From NCBI GenBank assembly GCA_002354655.1, contig DELY01000008.1, positions 1 to 64,000 on the forward strand: DNA of 64,000 nucleotides, in the 5' to 3' direction. Shown piece by piece: positions 27,637 to 37,294 of the stretch (positions within the stretch are counted from its first letter, which is position 1; each line of letters starts with the position of its first letter). The position numbers and the translations under genes were made by a program. The notes below the pieces were generated by a model that did no database searches, was not told the DNA's origin, and was given only the letters and a program-made list of their open reading frames with translations. Source of the DNA: Pseudomonas sp. UBA2684. Its GTDB lineage: Bacteria; Pseudomonadota; Gammaproteobacteria; Pseudomonadales; Pseudomonadaceae.

Positions 27637-29281
27637 CCGGCGCACCAAGCGTCACGCCAGCGACTGAGCGCCGAGGCTGAGCTGACGCGAGAATCAGCTC
27701 GGCGGCTTTCTCGGCAATCATCAGCACCGGCGAACAGGTGTTGCCCGAGACGATGCTCGGCATGATCGAGGCATCGGCGATGCGCAAGCCGGGGATACCC
27801 TGCACACGCAGCTGTGCATCGACCACCGCATCGGCGCCCTGACCCATCTTGCAGGTACCAACCGGGTGGAAGATGGTGGTGCCGATCTCCCCCGCCGCAC
27901 GCTGTAGATCCTCCTCGCTCTGGTAGCTCGGCCCCGGCTTGTACTCCTCGGGCTTGAACGCCGCCAACGCTGGCGCGGCAACGATGCGCCGGGTCAGGCG
28001 GATGGCATCGGCGGCCACCTGTAGATCGCGCGGATCGCTCAAGTAATTGGGCTGGATCAGCGGCGCGTCGGCGACATCCAGCGAGCGGATTTCAACCCTG
28101 CCGCGGCTGTGCGGGCGCAGGTTGCACACCGAGGCGGTAAAGGCCGGAAACGCGTGCAACGGCTCGCCAAAACGCTCCAGCGACAACGGCTGCACATGGT
28201 ATTGCAGGTTGGCTGACGGCTGCGTGGCGCTGGAGCGGGCAAACGCGCCCAGCTGGCTGGGCGCCATGGCCAACGGACCACTGCGCTTGAACAGGTACTC
28301 CAGGCCCATGCCCAGCTTACCGCGTAGGCTGCCGGCGATCTGATTGAGGGTCGACACGCCACTGACCTTGTAGATCAAGCGCAACTGCAAGTGATCCTGC
28401 AAGTTCGCGCCGACCCCGGCCAGCTCGTGCTGCACGCCGACCCCCAGGCGTTCCAGCAGCGGCCGCGCACCGATCCCAGAGCGCTGGAGCAAGGCCGGCG
28501 TGCCGATAGCGCCGGCACACAGGACAATCTCGCGGCGCGCCTGAATCAGATTTTCATGACCCTGCCAGCGCACCTGCAAGGCACTGGCGCGACCCTCGGC
28601 GAGCACCACACGCTGCACCTCGGCACCGGTCAGCACATGCAGATTGGCGCGCTGGCGAATGTCGCGCAGGAAGGCTTTCGCGGCATTCCAACGCACGCCA
28701 CGCCGCTGATTGACCTGAAAATAACTGCACCCTTCGTTATCGCCAGCGTTGAAATCTTCGATGCTGGCGATGCCGCTTTGCCCGGCTGCCTGGCGAAACG
28801 CCTCCAGCACATCCCAAGACAAACGCTGACGTTCGACCCGCCATTCGCCGTCGCCGCCATGCAACGCGCTGCTACCGGCGAAGTGGTTTTCCGTGCGTTT
28901 GAACAACGGCAGAACATCCTGCCAGGCCCACCCGGCATTGCCCGCCGCCGCCCAGCCATCGTAGTCGCGGGCCTGGCCGCGCATGTAGATCATGCCGTTG
29001 ATCGACGAACTGCCGCCCAGCACCCGCCCTCGCGGGTATTTCAGCGCACGGCCATTCAAGCCAGGCTCGGGCGCGGTGTCGTAGCACCAATCGGTGCGCG
29101 GGTTACCAATGCAATACAGGTAGCCGACCGGAATATGAATCCACGGGTAGTTGTCGCGGCCACCCGCCTCCAACAGCAACACCTGTACGGACGGGTCGGC
29201 GGACAAGCGGTTGGCCAGCAAGCAACCGGCTGGGCCGGCACCCACGATCAGGTAGTCGTAATGGTCCAAGGGGTGCGGCAT
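27629..29281 (-). CDS. GMC-family FAD oxidoreductase (choline/alcohol dehydrogenase-like)
   Basis: 550 residues. FAD-binding VGAGPAGC (about 12-19), the first GMC signature near LKYPRGRVLGGSSSINGMIY, the second near GAIGTPALLQRSGIG, and the catalytic histidine region HPVGTCKMG. Family members oxidise alcohols, choline or aldehydes; the electron acceptor and substrate are not determinable. ATG at 29281 (MPHPLDHYDYL) sits just before the FAD strand; an in-frame extension to 29374 is unsupported. Its 3' end overlaps the 3' end of the diguanylate cyclase gene by 8 bases on the opposite strand. Confidence 0.85.
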   Translation of the reverse strand: MPHPLDHYDYLIVGAGPAGCLLANRLSADPSVQVLLLEAGGRDNYPWIHIPVGYLYCIGNPRTDWCYDTAPEPGLNGRALKYPRGRVLGGSSSINGMIYMRGQARDYDGWAAAGNAGWAWQDVLPLFKRTENHFAGSSALHGGDGEWRVERQRLSWDVLEAFRQAAGQSGIASIEDFNAGDNEGCSYFQVNQRRGVRWNAAKAFLRDIRQRANLHVLTGAEVQRVVLAEGRASALQVRWQGHENLIQARREIVLCAGAIGTPALLQRSGIGARPLLERLGVGVQHELAGVGANLQDHLQLRLIYKVSGVSTLNQIAGSLRGKLGMGLEYLFKRSGPLAMAPSQLGAFARSSATQPSANLQYHVQPLSLERFGEPLHAFPAFTASVCNLRPHSRGRVEIRSLDVADAPLIQPNYLSDPRDLQVAADAIRLTRRIVAAPALAAFKPEEYKPGPSYQSEEDLQRAAGEIGTTIFHPVGTCKMGQGADAVVDAQLRVQGIPGLRIADASIMPSIVSGNTCSPVLMIAEKAAELILASAQPRRSVAGVTLGAPVS

Positions 29282-29438
29282 CGGCGACCTCGCTGTTGTC
29301 GTTATGAACGACCAGCCTAGACGCTCAAGACGCCGAACAGAATGATCTTTTGGTCTGAGGTAGGATGCGGCCAATCGCGGCGGGATAAACCAACTGCACT
29401 ACCGGCCGCCAGGGCGGCGGCCGGCCTCGTTTGACGCC

Positions 29439-30176
29439 TTAGCTGGCGGTCAACTCGACGCGCACCTGGGCTTCCAGCTCGGTCTTCAGTGCAGGATCGA
29501 GCTTGAGCTGGCGCGCCAGCTCTTCCAGGTAGGCGCGCTCCATAAAGTGCTCCTCGTCGACCATCAGCACGCTGGCGATGTACATCTCGGCAGCCATCTC
29601 CGGGGTGGTGGCCGCGCGCGCGACATCGGCGGGATCGAGCGGCTTGTTCAGCTCGGCTTCGAGCCAGCGCTGCAACTCGACATCATTGGTCAGCTTGCCA
29701 ATTTCCCCTTCGATCAACTGGCGCTCGCGGGCATCGACATGCCCGTCAGCCTTGGCTGCGGCAACCAACGCCTTGAGAATCGCCTGGCTGTGCAGCTCGG
29801 CCTGCGGCGCTGGCAAGCGATCGAGGGTTTGCGGCTCACCTTGCGGCGCCTGCGCCTGCTGGGCTTGCCAATTGCCGTAGGCCTTGTAGGCGATCACTCC
29901 GAGGGCGGCCAAACCGCCGTAAGTCAGCGCCTTGCCGCCGAAGCTGCGGGCCTTCTTGTTACCCAGCAACAGGCCCATCGCACCGGCGGCCAACGCGCCG
30001 CCACCGGCACCGGAGAGCAACCCGCCCAAGCCAGCGCCACCGCCGCCTGCCAGCAAGCCCCCTAAACCACCTAAGCCACCGGCGGCAGTACCTTTGCCGG
30101 ACGACTGCCCAGCCTTGTTCTTAATCATTTCCTGACCGGATTTGAGCAGTTGGTCGAGCAAGCCACGGGTATTCAT
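29439..30176 (-). CDS. DUF533/TerB-like protein (YebE family)
   Basis: 245 residues. N-terminal helix MNTRGLLDQLLKSGQEM, then an extended Gly/Ala-rich stretch (about 30-78, many GGLGG units), a short hydrophobic helix and a C-terminal TerB-like helical domain (about 125-240; LKALVAAAKADGHVDAREROL-type metal-binding-like turns). Proteins of this kind are inner-membrane associated and of unknown function. ATG 30176 has AGGAG upstream; a longer frame to 30326 is rejected. Glycine-run expansion here is long and could vary between strains. Confidence 0.8.
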   Translation of the reverse strand: MNTRGLLDQLLKSGQEMIKNKAGQSSGKGTAAGGLGGLGGLLAGGGGAGLGGLLSGAGGGALAAGAMGLLLGNKKARSFGGKALTYGGLAALGVIAYKAYGNWQAQQAQAPQGEPQTLDRLPAPQAELHSQAILKALVAAAKADGHVDARERQLIEGEIGKLTNDVELQRWLEAELNKPLDPADVARAATTPEMAAEMYIASVLMVDEEHFMERAYLEELARQLKLDPALKTELEAQVRVELTAS

Positions 30177-30534
30177 CGACACGTCTCCTGACACGCAAAG
30201 TTGAAAATATGACCGCCAGCATGAACGGAAAATTCCGGTAATAGCGGGCAGAGTGCGTCGAAATGTTGCCACCACGAGCCAATCGGCGCAGCGGACTCGA
30301 TTGCACCGGCACAGCACCTTGCCCATGCCAGGCGAATGACGTCAACAAAATGCGGCCTACGTCGCAGCCCCGGCAATTCGTCGGCTAGCCGCCAAGCGAG
30401 TGCACAAACAGTGGCTAGCATCACATCACGCTGTATACGCTCACTATTTGACGCCGATAGGATGGCGCAATAACCATAAGAATTCGGTTGCAGGCTATGG
30501 ATGCCGTAGCAGCCCAGTGAACAAGTCACCGACC

Positions 30535-31245
30535 ATGCACCGACTTTCCCCTCGTCGCGTCTCCCTCACCGCGCCACGCGCCTTGCGCGTCACGCTGGCG
30601 GCCTTGATTTATCTGACGGCCGGCCTGAGCAGCGCACAAACCCCGCAGCCTTCTGGTGTGCTGGACAGCGCCAGCGGTGCTGCCACGTTGAGCAGTTGGC
30701 ACCGCCTGATCGAGCACGGCAGCAGCCTGGACGAGCACGCCAAGCTGGAGGCAGTGAACCGCTTCATCAACCGTGCCGTGACGTATGGCGAAGACCGTGA
30801 TGTCTGGGGCGCCGAGGAGTTTTGGGCCACCCCGGCACAAACCCTCGGCCGGGGCATGGGCGACTGCGAAGATTTCGCCATCGCCAAGTATTTCAGCCTG
30901 GTGCGCATGGGGGTCGCCAGCGCGAAGCTGCGCCTGACCTTCGTCAAATCACTGAGCCGCAACCGGGCGCACATGGTGCTGGCCTACTACCCGAGCGACA
31001 GTGCCCAGCCGCTGCTCCTCGACAACCTCGACCCGCGCATCCAGCCCGCCAGCCAGCGCAACGACCTGCTGCCGGTCTATGCCTTCAATAACCACGGCAT
31101 CTTCCTGGCCAAGGCGCCGCTGCAGAAATCCACACAGCCGCCGCAGCTGCTCTCGCGCTGGAGTGATGTCAGCGCGCGGGCGCTGGTGGATGGCTCGCAA
31201 GCCCCCGCCGAGCAGACCCTGGCAACCCTCAGCACGCCGGGCTGA
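30535..31245 (+). CDS. lapG: LapG-type periplasmic transglutaminase-like cysteine proteinase
   Basis: 236 residues. A signal peptide (hydrophobic residues 19-31, cleavage after SSA) is followed by the bacterial transglutaminase-like cysteine peptidase domain. The catalytic triad is Cys111 (GMGDCEDF), His146 (NRAHMVL) and Asp163 (LLLDNLD); E112 and D113 beside the Cys match the calcium-binding acidic residues of LapG. LapG cleaves the adhesin LapA at low c-di-GMP and is restrained by LapD. Here neither lapD nor an adhesin gene is adjacent. It is followed by recJ on the other strand. Confidence 0.85.
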   Translation: MHRLSPRRVSLTAPRALRVTLAALIYLTAGLSSAQTPQPSGVLDSASGAATLSSWHRLIEHGSSLDEHAKLEAVNRFINRAVTYGEDRDVWGAEEFWATPAQTLGRGMGDCEDFAIAKYFSLVRMGVASAKLRLTFVKSLSRNRAHMVLAYYPSDSAQPLLLDNLDPRIQPASQRNDLLPVYAFNNHGIFLAKAPLQKSTQPPQLLSRWSDVSARALVDGSQAPAEQTLATLSTPG

Positions 31246-31254
31246 CAACGGGTT

Positions 31255-32967
31255 TCAGCGTGGCGCGATGTGCGCCACCATCAACTGCACGCTTTCCTGG
31301 CCGCGGTATTCGTTGACATCGAGCTTGTAGGCCAATTCAGCCCAGCGCACCGTCGGGTTCGGCCACACCTCGCGGTCGATATTGAAGGCGATGCCATCCA
31401 GCGTCTGCCCGCCGCACTCGGTCTTCAGCACCAGCTTGAGGTGCTTGTCGCCGACCAGGCGCTGCTGCACCACCTGAAACACCCCATGAAACAGCGGTTC
31501 GGGAAAGTGCTGGCCCCACGGCCCGGCATTGCGCAGCGCGCGCGCCAGTTCCAGGTGGAACTCCTCGACCGCCAGGCGGCCATCGGACAGCAGGCGCCCG
31601 GTCAGGTCGTCTTCGCACAGTTGGCGCCGCACCTCGGCATCGAAGGCCACGGCAAAGGCGCCAAAATGCTCTTGCGGCAACGACAACCCCGCCGCCATCG
31701 CATGCCCGCCGAACTTGCTGATCAAGCCCGTGTGCTTGGCCGCCACGGCGTCCAGTGCATCGCGAATATGAAAGCCCGGCACCGAACGCGCCGAGCCTTT
31801 CAGCACGCCATCGCCGGCATCGGCAAAGGCAATGGTCGGCCGGTGATAACGCTCTTTCAGGCGCGAGGCGAGGATGCCGATCACGCCCTGGTGCCAGTCC
31901 GCTTCGAACAGGCACAGACCGAACGGCATATCCGCCAGCGGCAGATCCTTGAGCTGGGCCAGCGCCTCGCGCTGCATGCCCTGCTCGATGGCCTTGCGGT
32001 CCTGATTGAGTTGGTCCAACTGCACCGCCATGTCCCGCGCCAGCGCTTCGTCTTCGCAGAGCAGACACTCGATACCCAGGCTCATATCGTCCAACCGCCC
32101 CGCCGCGTTCAAGCGCGGGCCGAGGATAAAGCCGAGATCGGTAGAGGTGATGCGTGCGTGCTGACGCCCCGCCACCTCGAGAATCGCCCGCAAGCCAGGC
32201 CGCGCCCGGCCGGCACGAATCCGCGCCAGACCCTGGTGCACCAGGATGCGGTTATTGGCATCCAGCGGCACCACGTCGGCGACGCTGCCCAGCGCCACCA
32301 GATCAAGCAGCTCGGCCAGATTCGGCTCCGGGCGCTGCGCCGTGAACCAGCCCAGCTCACGCAGGCGCGCGCGCAGGGCCAGCAGCACATAGAACATCAC
32401 GCCGACCCCGGCCATGGCCTTGCTCGGAAACTCGCAACCCGGCTGGTTGGGATTGACGATGGCGTCCGCCGCCGGCAACTCGGCACCGGGCAAATGGTGA
32501 TCGGTGACCAGCACCGTCAAGCCAGCCGCCTTCGCTGCCGCCACACCGTCAACACTGGAGATGCCGTTGTCCACGGTGATCAACAGTTGCGGCTGACGCT
32601 CAAGCGCCACCGCGACGATTTCCGGGGTCAGGCCATAGCCGTACTCGAAACGATTGGGGACCAGGTAATCGACATGCGCCGCGCCGAGCATGCGCAAACC
32701 GAGCACGCCGACCGTACTGGCGGTAGCGCCATCGGCATCGAAATCGCCGACGATCAGCATGCGCTGGCCTTGCTGCAAACCCAGCACCAGCAGCTCGACC
32801 GCCGCCGCCATGCCCTTGAGCTGCTGGTACGGAATCAGCCGCGCCAGGCCCTTGTCCAACTCGGCCTGCGACTGCACGCCGCGCGCGGCGTAGAGGCGGG
32901 TCAACAAGGGTGGCAGGTTGCCCAGATCAGGCAGGGTGACGGGTAACGGGCGGGCTTCGATGCGCAT
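31255..32967 (-). CDS. recJ: Single-stranded-DNA-specific exonuclease RecJ
   Basis: 570 residues, normal length. DHH-phosphoesterase motifs: IVGDFDADGATAS (motif I region), LVTDHHLPG (DHH motif), and later GGHAMAAGLS of the DHHA1 domain. RecJ degrades single-stranded DNA 5'-3' in mismatch and RecF-pathway repair. ATG at 32967 (MRIEARPL) is chosen as in relatives; two nearby in-frame ATGs upstream are possible. Its stop is 9 bases from that of lapG (convergent). Confidence 0.95.
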   Translation of the reverse strand: MRIEARPLPVTLPDLGNLPPLLTRLYAARGVQSQAELDKGLARLIPYQQLKGMAAAVELLVLGLQQGQRMLIVGDFDADGATASTVGVLGLRMLGAAHVDYLVPNRFEYGYGLTPEIVAVALERQPQLLITVDNGISSVDGVAAAKAAGLTVLVTDHHLPGAELPAADAIVNPNQPGCEFPSKAMAGVGVMFYVLLALRARLRELGWFTAQRPEPNLAELLDLVALGSVADVVPLDANNRILVHQGLARIRAGRARPGLRAILEVAGRQHARITSTDLGFILGPRLNAAGRLDDMSLGIECLLCEDEALARDMAVQLDQLNQDRKAIEQGMQREALAQLKDLPLADMPFGLCLFEADWHQGVIGILASRLKERYHRPTIAFADAGDGVLKGSARSVPGFHIRDALDAVAAKHTGLISKFGGHAMAAGLSLPQEHFGAFAVAFDAEVRRQLCEDDLTGRLLSDGRLAVEEFHLELARALRNAGPWGQHFPEPLFHGVFQVVQQRLVGDKHLKLVLKTECGGQTLDGIAFNIDREVWPNPTVRWAELAYKLDVNEYRGQESVQLMVAHIAPR

Positions 32968-32981
32968 AGTCATTCTGTCTA

Positions 32982-33062
32982 GTAGGGTGGACATGGCGAA
33001 GCCTTGTCCACCAATGCGGGTAAAACGGCGGACGAGCCTTGCTGCATGTCCGCCCTGCGCAG
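32982..33062. repeat. GTAGGGtGGAC intergenic repeat, copy 2
   Basis: GTAGGGTGGACATGGCGAAGCCTTGTCCACC: GGTGGACA and TGTCCACC pair around the centre GGCGAAGCC. A second arm GGCGGACGAGCC and GTCCGCCCTGCG follows. Same family as 20107-20187 and 60315-60391. Confidence 0.7.
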
Positions 33063-33066
33063 GGAA

Positions 33067-33606
33067 TCAGCGCTGGCCAGCCAGCCACTCGATAGGCAGC
33101 TCGTGCTGACCACGCTCGTCGGTGACGAACAGCTCACCATCGCTGATCATCACGCTCCAGTTCAGCGAGCGCGGCATGTCGAGCGCCAGCTTGGCCAGGG
33201 CCTCCTGGTCGAGGGCGACGACGTTGATGTTTTTCAGGCTGCGCACCGGGTCGAGCGCCTTGGTCTGCCACACGCGCAGGTTGCCGTAGGCCACCAGGCT
33301 GAACTTCTCGGTACGCCGCGAGCACCAGGTGATGCGGTCGCTGTCCGGCTGACCGACTTCGATCCAGTGCAGCACCCGGTCATCCAGGCTCTTTTCCCAC
33401 AACGCCGGCTCGTCCACATCCGACAGACCGCGACCGAACGCCAGCTGCTCGTGATAGAACAGCGCATAGGCGACCAGCCGCGCCGCCAGGCGCTCTTCAG
33501 TTTCCGAGGGGTGCTTGGCCACGGTGAAACGCAGGTTCTCATAGACGCTGCGGTCAATGTCGGTGAGGTTCAGCTCGATTTTGTAGGTGGTAGACGGCAG
33601 GGCCAT
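33067..33606 (-). CDS. yaeQ: YaeQ family protein
   Basis: 179 residues of the YaeQ family, a PD-(D/E)XK-like nuclease fold. Signature stretches TYKIELNLTDIDRSVYE and LRFTVAKHPSETEERLAARLVAY and the EVGQPDSDRI turn are all present. In Salmonella it was noticed as a multicopy suppressor of an RfaH-associated haemolysin-transcription defect; a nuclease activity is not proved. Upstream of recJ on the same strand, separated by a repeat element, and divergent from the CoA-transferase gene. Confidence 0.9.
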   Translation of the reverse strand: MALPSTTYKIELNLTDIDRSVYENLRFTVAKHPSETEERLAARLVAYALFYHEQLAFGRGLSDVDEPALWEKSLDDRVLHWIEVGQPDSDRITWCSRRTEKFSLVAYGNLRVWQTKALDPVRSLKNINVVALDQEALAKLALDMPRSLNWSVMISDGELFVTDERGQHELPIEWLAGQR

Positions 33607-33705
33607 GGGCGGGCTTCTTGACTATTCGAATAAGCCGGCAAGTCTACCCGATGCCGCCTGCCCACGTTAGAGTCGCGGCTATTGCCCTGCCCGACGGAAT
33701 CCTCG

Positions 33706-34905
33706 ATGAACGCCACCGCCAAACCCCTCGCCGGCCTGAAAGTGATCGAACTCGGCACCCTGATCGCCGGCCCCTTCGCCGCGCGCATCTGCGCCGAGTT
33801 TGGCGCCGAGGTGATCAAGGTAGAAGCGCCGGACGGCGGCGACCCGCTGCGCAAATGGCGCAAACTCTACGAAGGCACCTCGTTGTGGTGGTTCGTGCAG
33901 GCGCGCAACAAGAAGTCGATCACCCTCAACCTTAAGCACGAGGCTGGGCGCGCGGTATTGAAGAAGCTGCTCGGCGAAGCCGACATCCTGATCGAGAACT
34001 TCCGCCCCGGCGTGCTGGAGAAGCTCGGCCTGGGCTGGGACGTGCTGCATGCGCTCAATCCCAAACTGGTGATGGTGCGCCTGTCCGGTTTCGGCCAGAG
34101 CGGGCCGCTGAAGGATCAGCCGGGCTTTGGCGCGGTCGGCGAGTCGATGGGCGGGCTGCGCTACATCACCGGTTTCGAGGACCGCCCGCCGGTGCGTACC
34201 GGTATCTCGATTGGTGACTCGATTGCCGCGCTGTGGGGCGTGATCGGCGCACTGATGGCGCTGCGGCACCGCGAAGTCAACGGCGGCAGCGGCCAGGTGG
34301 TCGATGTGGCGTTGTACGAGGCGATCTTCGCCATGATGGAAAGCATGGTGCCGGAGTTCGACGTGTTCGGTTTTATCCGTGAGCGCAGCGGCAACATCAT
34401 GCCCGGCATCACGCCCTCCTCGATCCATACCAGCAGCGACGGCAAGCATGTGCAGATCGGCGCCAATGGCGATGCGATCTTCAAGCGCTTTATGCAGGCC
34501 ATCGACCGTCAGGATCTGGCCGACGACCCGACGCTGGCCAGCAACGACGGCCGCGACGGGCGCCGCGATGAACTCTACGGGGTGATCGACCGCTGGGTCG
34601 GTTCACTGCCGCTGGCCCAGGTGCTGGACACCCTCGGCCAAGCCGAGGTGCCAGCCAGCCGCATCTTCAGCGCCGAGGACATGTTCAGCGACCCGCAGTA
34701 CCTGGCCCGCGAGATGTTCCTCAGCGCCAAACTGCCGGACGGCAAGCCGTTCAAGATGCCCGGCATCGTGCCCAAGCTGTCGGACACGCCCGGTGGCGTC
34801 GAATGGACCGGCCCGGAACTCGGCGAACACAATCAGGAAGTGCTGCATGCCCTGGGCTACAGCGCGGCGCAAATCGCCGCACTCAAAGCCGACGGCGCAC
34901 TCTGA
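33706..34905 (+). CDS. CaiB/BaiF (class III) CoA-transferase
   Basis: 399 residues. N-terminal GLKVIELGTLIAGPFAARICAEFGAEVIKVE is the CoA-binding Rossmann signature of the family. The essential aspartate is in the strand VVDVALYEA (about residue 200). CoA is transferred between carboxylic acids; the acid pair cannot be read from the sequence. ATG at 33706 lies after GGAATCC, a weak site; the family consistently starts a few residues before LAGLKV. Confidence 0.85.
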   Translation: MNATAKPLAGLKVIELGTLIAGPFAARICAEFGAEVIKVEAPDGGDPLRKWRKLYEGTSLWWFVQARNKKSITLNLKHEAGRAVLKKLLGEADILIENFRPGVLEKLGLGWDVLHALNPKLVMVRLSGFGQSGPLKDQPGFGAVGESMGGLRYITGFEDRPPVRTGISIGDSIAALWGVIGALMALRHREVNGGSGQVVDVALYEAIFAMMESMVPEFDVFGFIRERSGNIMPGITPSSIHTSSDGKHVQIGANGDAIFKRFMQAIDRQDLADDPTLASNDGRDGRRDELYGVIDRWVGSLPLAQVLDTLGQAEVPASRIFSAEDMFSDPQYLAREMFLSAKLPDGKPFKMPGIVPKLSDTPGGVEWTGPELGEHNQEVLHALGYSAAQIAALKADGAL

Positions 34906-34994
34906 CGGCCGCTAACATGCCCCTGGCCACTACTTGGCTAGCCTTGGCAAAGCGCGCGAGCACCGTATGATGCGGCGTTTTTGGAAGACGCCGC

Positions 34995-35711
34995 ATGCTC
35001 CTGCGCTGCACCCTCGTCATGCTCAGCCTTGCCCTGTGCTCCCCAGCTTTTGCCGCGCCACCGCAGACCTTCAGCGAAGCCAAGGCCATCGGCTGGAAGC
35101 TCTACGCCAAACAATCGGTGGAGTTCTACTGCGGCTGCAAATTCCGCGGTAAGCGTGTCGACCTGCGCAGTTGCGGCTATCTGCCGCGTAAAAACGCGCA
35201 ACGCGCCGCGCGCATCGAATGGGAGCACATCGTGCCGGCCTGGGTCATCGGGCACCAGCGCCAGTGCTGGCAGCGCGGCGGCCGCCAGCACTGCGCCAGG
35301 CACGATGCGACCTACCAGCGCGCCGAAGCCGACCTGCACAACCTGGTGCCGAGCATTGGCGAGATCAACGGTGACCGCAGCAACTTCGCCTACGGTTGGC
35401 TGGCGCAGCAACCGAGCCAGTATGGCGCCTGCCCGATGGTGGTCGACTTCGACGCGCGGGTAGCCATGCCGCGCAAGGAGGTGCGTGGCATGGTCGCGCG
35501 CACCTACCTGTACATGAGCGAGCGCTACCGCCTACGCCTGTCGAAGAAGGATCGCCAGCTCTACGCCGTGTGGCACAAGCAATACCCGGTGAAAACCTGG
35601 GAACGCCAGCGCAACCAGATGCTCAGCTGCGTGATGGGCTGGAGCAACCCCTATGTCGGCGGCTACGACCGTCGCGCCTGCGCTGCCGTGGCCACGCTGG
35701 CGCGACAGTGA
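34995..35711 (+). CDS. endA: Periplasmic endonuclease I
   Basis: 238 residues. Signal peptide ends SPAFA (cleavage after residue 20). EWEHIVPAW carries the catalytic His, and the DLHNLVPSIGEINGDRSN stretch supplies the asparagine metal ligands of the His-Me finger fold. Two Cys pairs (CGCK...SCG and the CWQ...HCA loop) suggest the disulphide-stabilised Vibrio/Aeromonas EndA/NucM-type enzyme. It cuts double-stranded DNA in the periplasm or after secretion. Confidence 0.9.
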   Translation: MLLRCTLVMLSLALCSPAFAAPPQTFSEAKAIGWKLYAKQSVEFYCGCKFRGKRVDLRSCGYLPRKNAQRAARIEWEHIVPAWVIGHQRQCWQRGGRQHCARHDATYQRAEADLHNLVPSIGEINGDRSNFAYGWLAQQPSQYGACPMVVDFDARVAMPRKEVRGMVARTYLYMSERYRLRLSKKDRQLYAVWHKQYPVKTWERQRNQMLSCVMGWSNPYVGGYDRRACAAVATLARQ

Positions 35712-35821
35712 CGCGCGAGCCTTCAGAAGTGCTGTGCGTTGCCTAAACAGCTCGCGGTCGACACCGCTGGCGACAACCGCGTGACCGCTCATGCAGCACG
35801 TCATTGGTACATAGCCATGAA

Positions 35822-35852
35822 AAAGGCCGGCACCTTGCGGTGACCGGCCTTT
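35822..35852 (-). terminator. Terminator of the hom-thrC operon
   Basis: AAAGGCCGG and CCGGCCTTT flank a 13-base loop; TTTTTCATGG follows on the minus strand, 20 bases after the thrC stop. Confidence 0.85.
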
Positions 35853-35873
35853 GCAGTGGGCGCGCGGCGTGGC

Positions 35874-37283
35874 TTACAGCGGCTTGCCGCGGTTGCCGTG
35901 CTGACTGACGAAGGCCTGAACGGTTTTCAGGTCATTGGCCAGCACCGTGCAACGCTCTTCGCGCTGGAACAGATCCGCCAGGTGCGGCGGCAGTGCCGGC
36001 GCCTGGCCGACGCCGGCCTTTTCCACCGCCTCGGGGAATTTCACCGGGTGCGCGGTGCCCAGGATCACCATCGGCACGGCCAGGCTACGACGGCACTCAC
36101 GGGCCGCACGCACGCCAATCGCGGTGTGCGGGTCGAGCAGCTCACCGCACTCCTGGTAGACCTCGGCGATGGTCTCGCAGGTCTGCGCATCATCCACCGC
36201 CAGCGAATCGAACAACTTGCGCGCCTCGGTCCAGCGATCATCCTCGACACTGAAACCGCCGCCCTGCTTGAAGCTGGCCATCAGCTCGGCAATCGCCGCG
36301 CCGTTGCGCCCGTGCAGGTCGAACAGCAGACGCTCGAAGTTCGACGAAACCATGATGTCCATGGACGGCGACAGGGTCGGGTGCAGATCGCCCTTCACAT
36401 ACTGATTGCCGCTCATAAAGCGGTGCAGGATGTCGTTGCGGTTGGTCGCGACGATCAGTTGGCTGACCGGCAGGCCCATGTTGCGCGCCAGGTAGCCGGC
36501 GAAGATGTCGCCGAAGTTGCCGGTCGGCACCGAGAACGCGATGGAACGCGCCGGGCCGCCGAGCTGCAGGGCGGCGTGGAAGTAGTAAACGATCTGGGCC
36601 ATGATCCGCGCCCAGTTGATCGAGTTGACCGCCACCAGGCGCGTGCCCTTGAGAAAACCCTGGTCAGCGAAACTATCCTTGACCATCTCCTGGCAGTCGT
36701 CGAAGTTGCCTTCGATGGCGATGTTGTGGATGTTGGCGCCGAGGATGGTGGTCATCTGCCGACGCTGCACCTCGGACACCCGGTTGTGCGGGTGCATGAT
36801 GAAGATGTCGACGTTGTCGCAGGCCTTGCAGCCTTCGATGGCCGCCGAACCGGTATCGCCGGAGGTGGCACCCATGATCACCACGCGCTCGTTGCGCTTG
36901 GCCAGCACATGGTCGAGCAGACGACCGAGCAATTGCAGGGCAAAGTCCTTGAACGCCAGGGTCGGGCCGTGGAACAGCTCCAGCACCCACTCATTGCCGT
37001 TCAGCTGACGCAGCGGCGCCACGGCGTTGTGGGCGAACACGCCATAGGTTTCTTCGAGAATCTTCTTGAAATCGGCATCGGCGATGCTGCCGGTGACGAA
37101 TGGGCGCATCACCCGGAAAGCCAGCTCGTGGTACGGCAGGCCGGCCCAGGAGGCGATTTCTTCCTGGGTGAAGCGCGGCAGGTTTTCCGGCACGTAGAGG
37201 CCGCCATCGCTGGCCAGGCCGGCGAGCAGCACGTCTTCGAAATTCAGGGCCGGTGCCTGGCCGCGGGTACTGATATAACGCAT
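35874..37283 (-). CDS. thrC: Threonine synthase
   Basis: 469 residues, the long gamma-proteobacterial type. GPTLAFKDFALQLLG contains the PLP-binding lysine; MGATSGDTGSAA is the phosphate loop. Converts O-phosphohomoserine to threonine, the last step of the pathway. Lies 11 bases downstream of hom, so the two form the hom-thrC operon; both genes are cytoplasmic. Confidence 0.97.
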   Translation of the reverse strand: MRYISTRGQAPALNFEDVLLAGLASDGGLYVPENLPRFTQEEIASWAGLPYHELAFRVMRPFVTGSIADADFKKILEETYGVFAHNAVAPLRQLNGNEWVLELFHGPTLAFKDFALQLLGRLLDHVLAKRNERVVIMGATSGDTGSAAIEGCKACDNVDIFIMHPHNRVSEVQRRQMTTILGANIHNIAIEGNFDDCQEMVKDSFADQGFLKGTRLVAVNSINWARIMAQIVYYFHAALQLGGPARSIAFSVPTGNFGDIFAGYLARNMGLPVSQLIVATNRNDILHRFMSGNQYVKGDLHPTLSPSMDIMVSSNFERLLFDLHGRNGAAIAELMASFKQGGGFSVEDDRWTEARKLFDSLAVDDAQTCETIAEVYQECGELLDPHTAIGVRAARECRRSLAVPMVILGTAHPVKFPEAVEKAGVGQAPALPPHLADLFQREERCTVLANDLKTVQAFVSQHGNRGKPL

Positions 37284-37294
37284 GACTTTATCCC

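Noticed and set aside
31270-32946. 558-codon open frame opposite recJ
   Set aside because: Antisense shadow, no domain, composition typical of a non-coding complementary frame.
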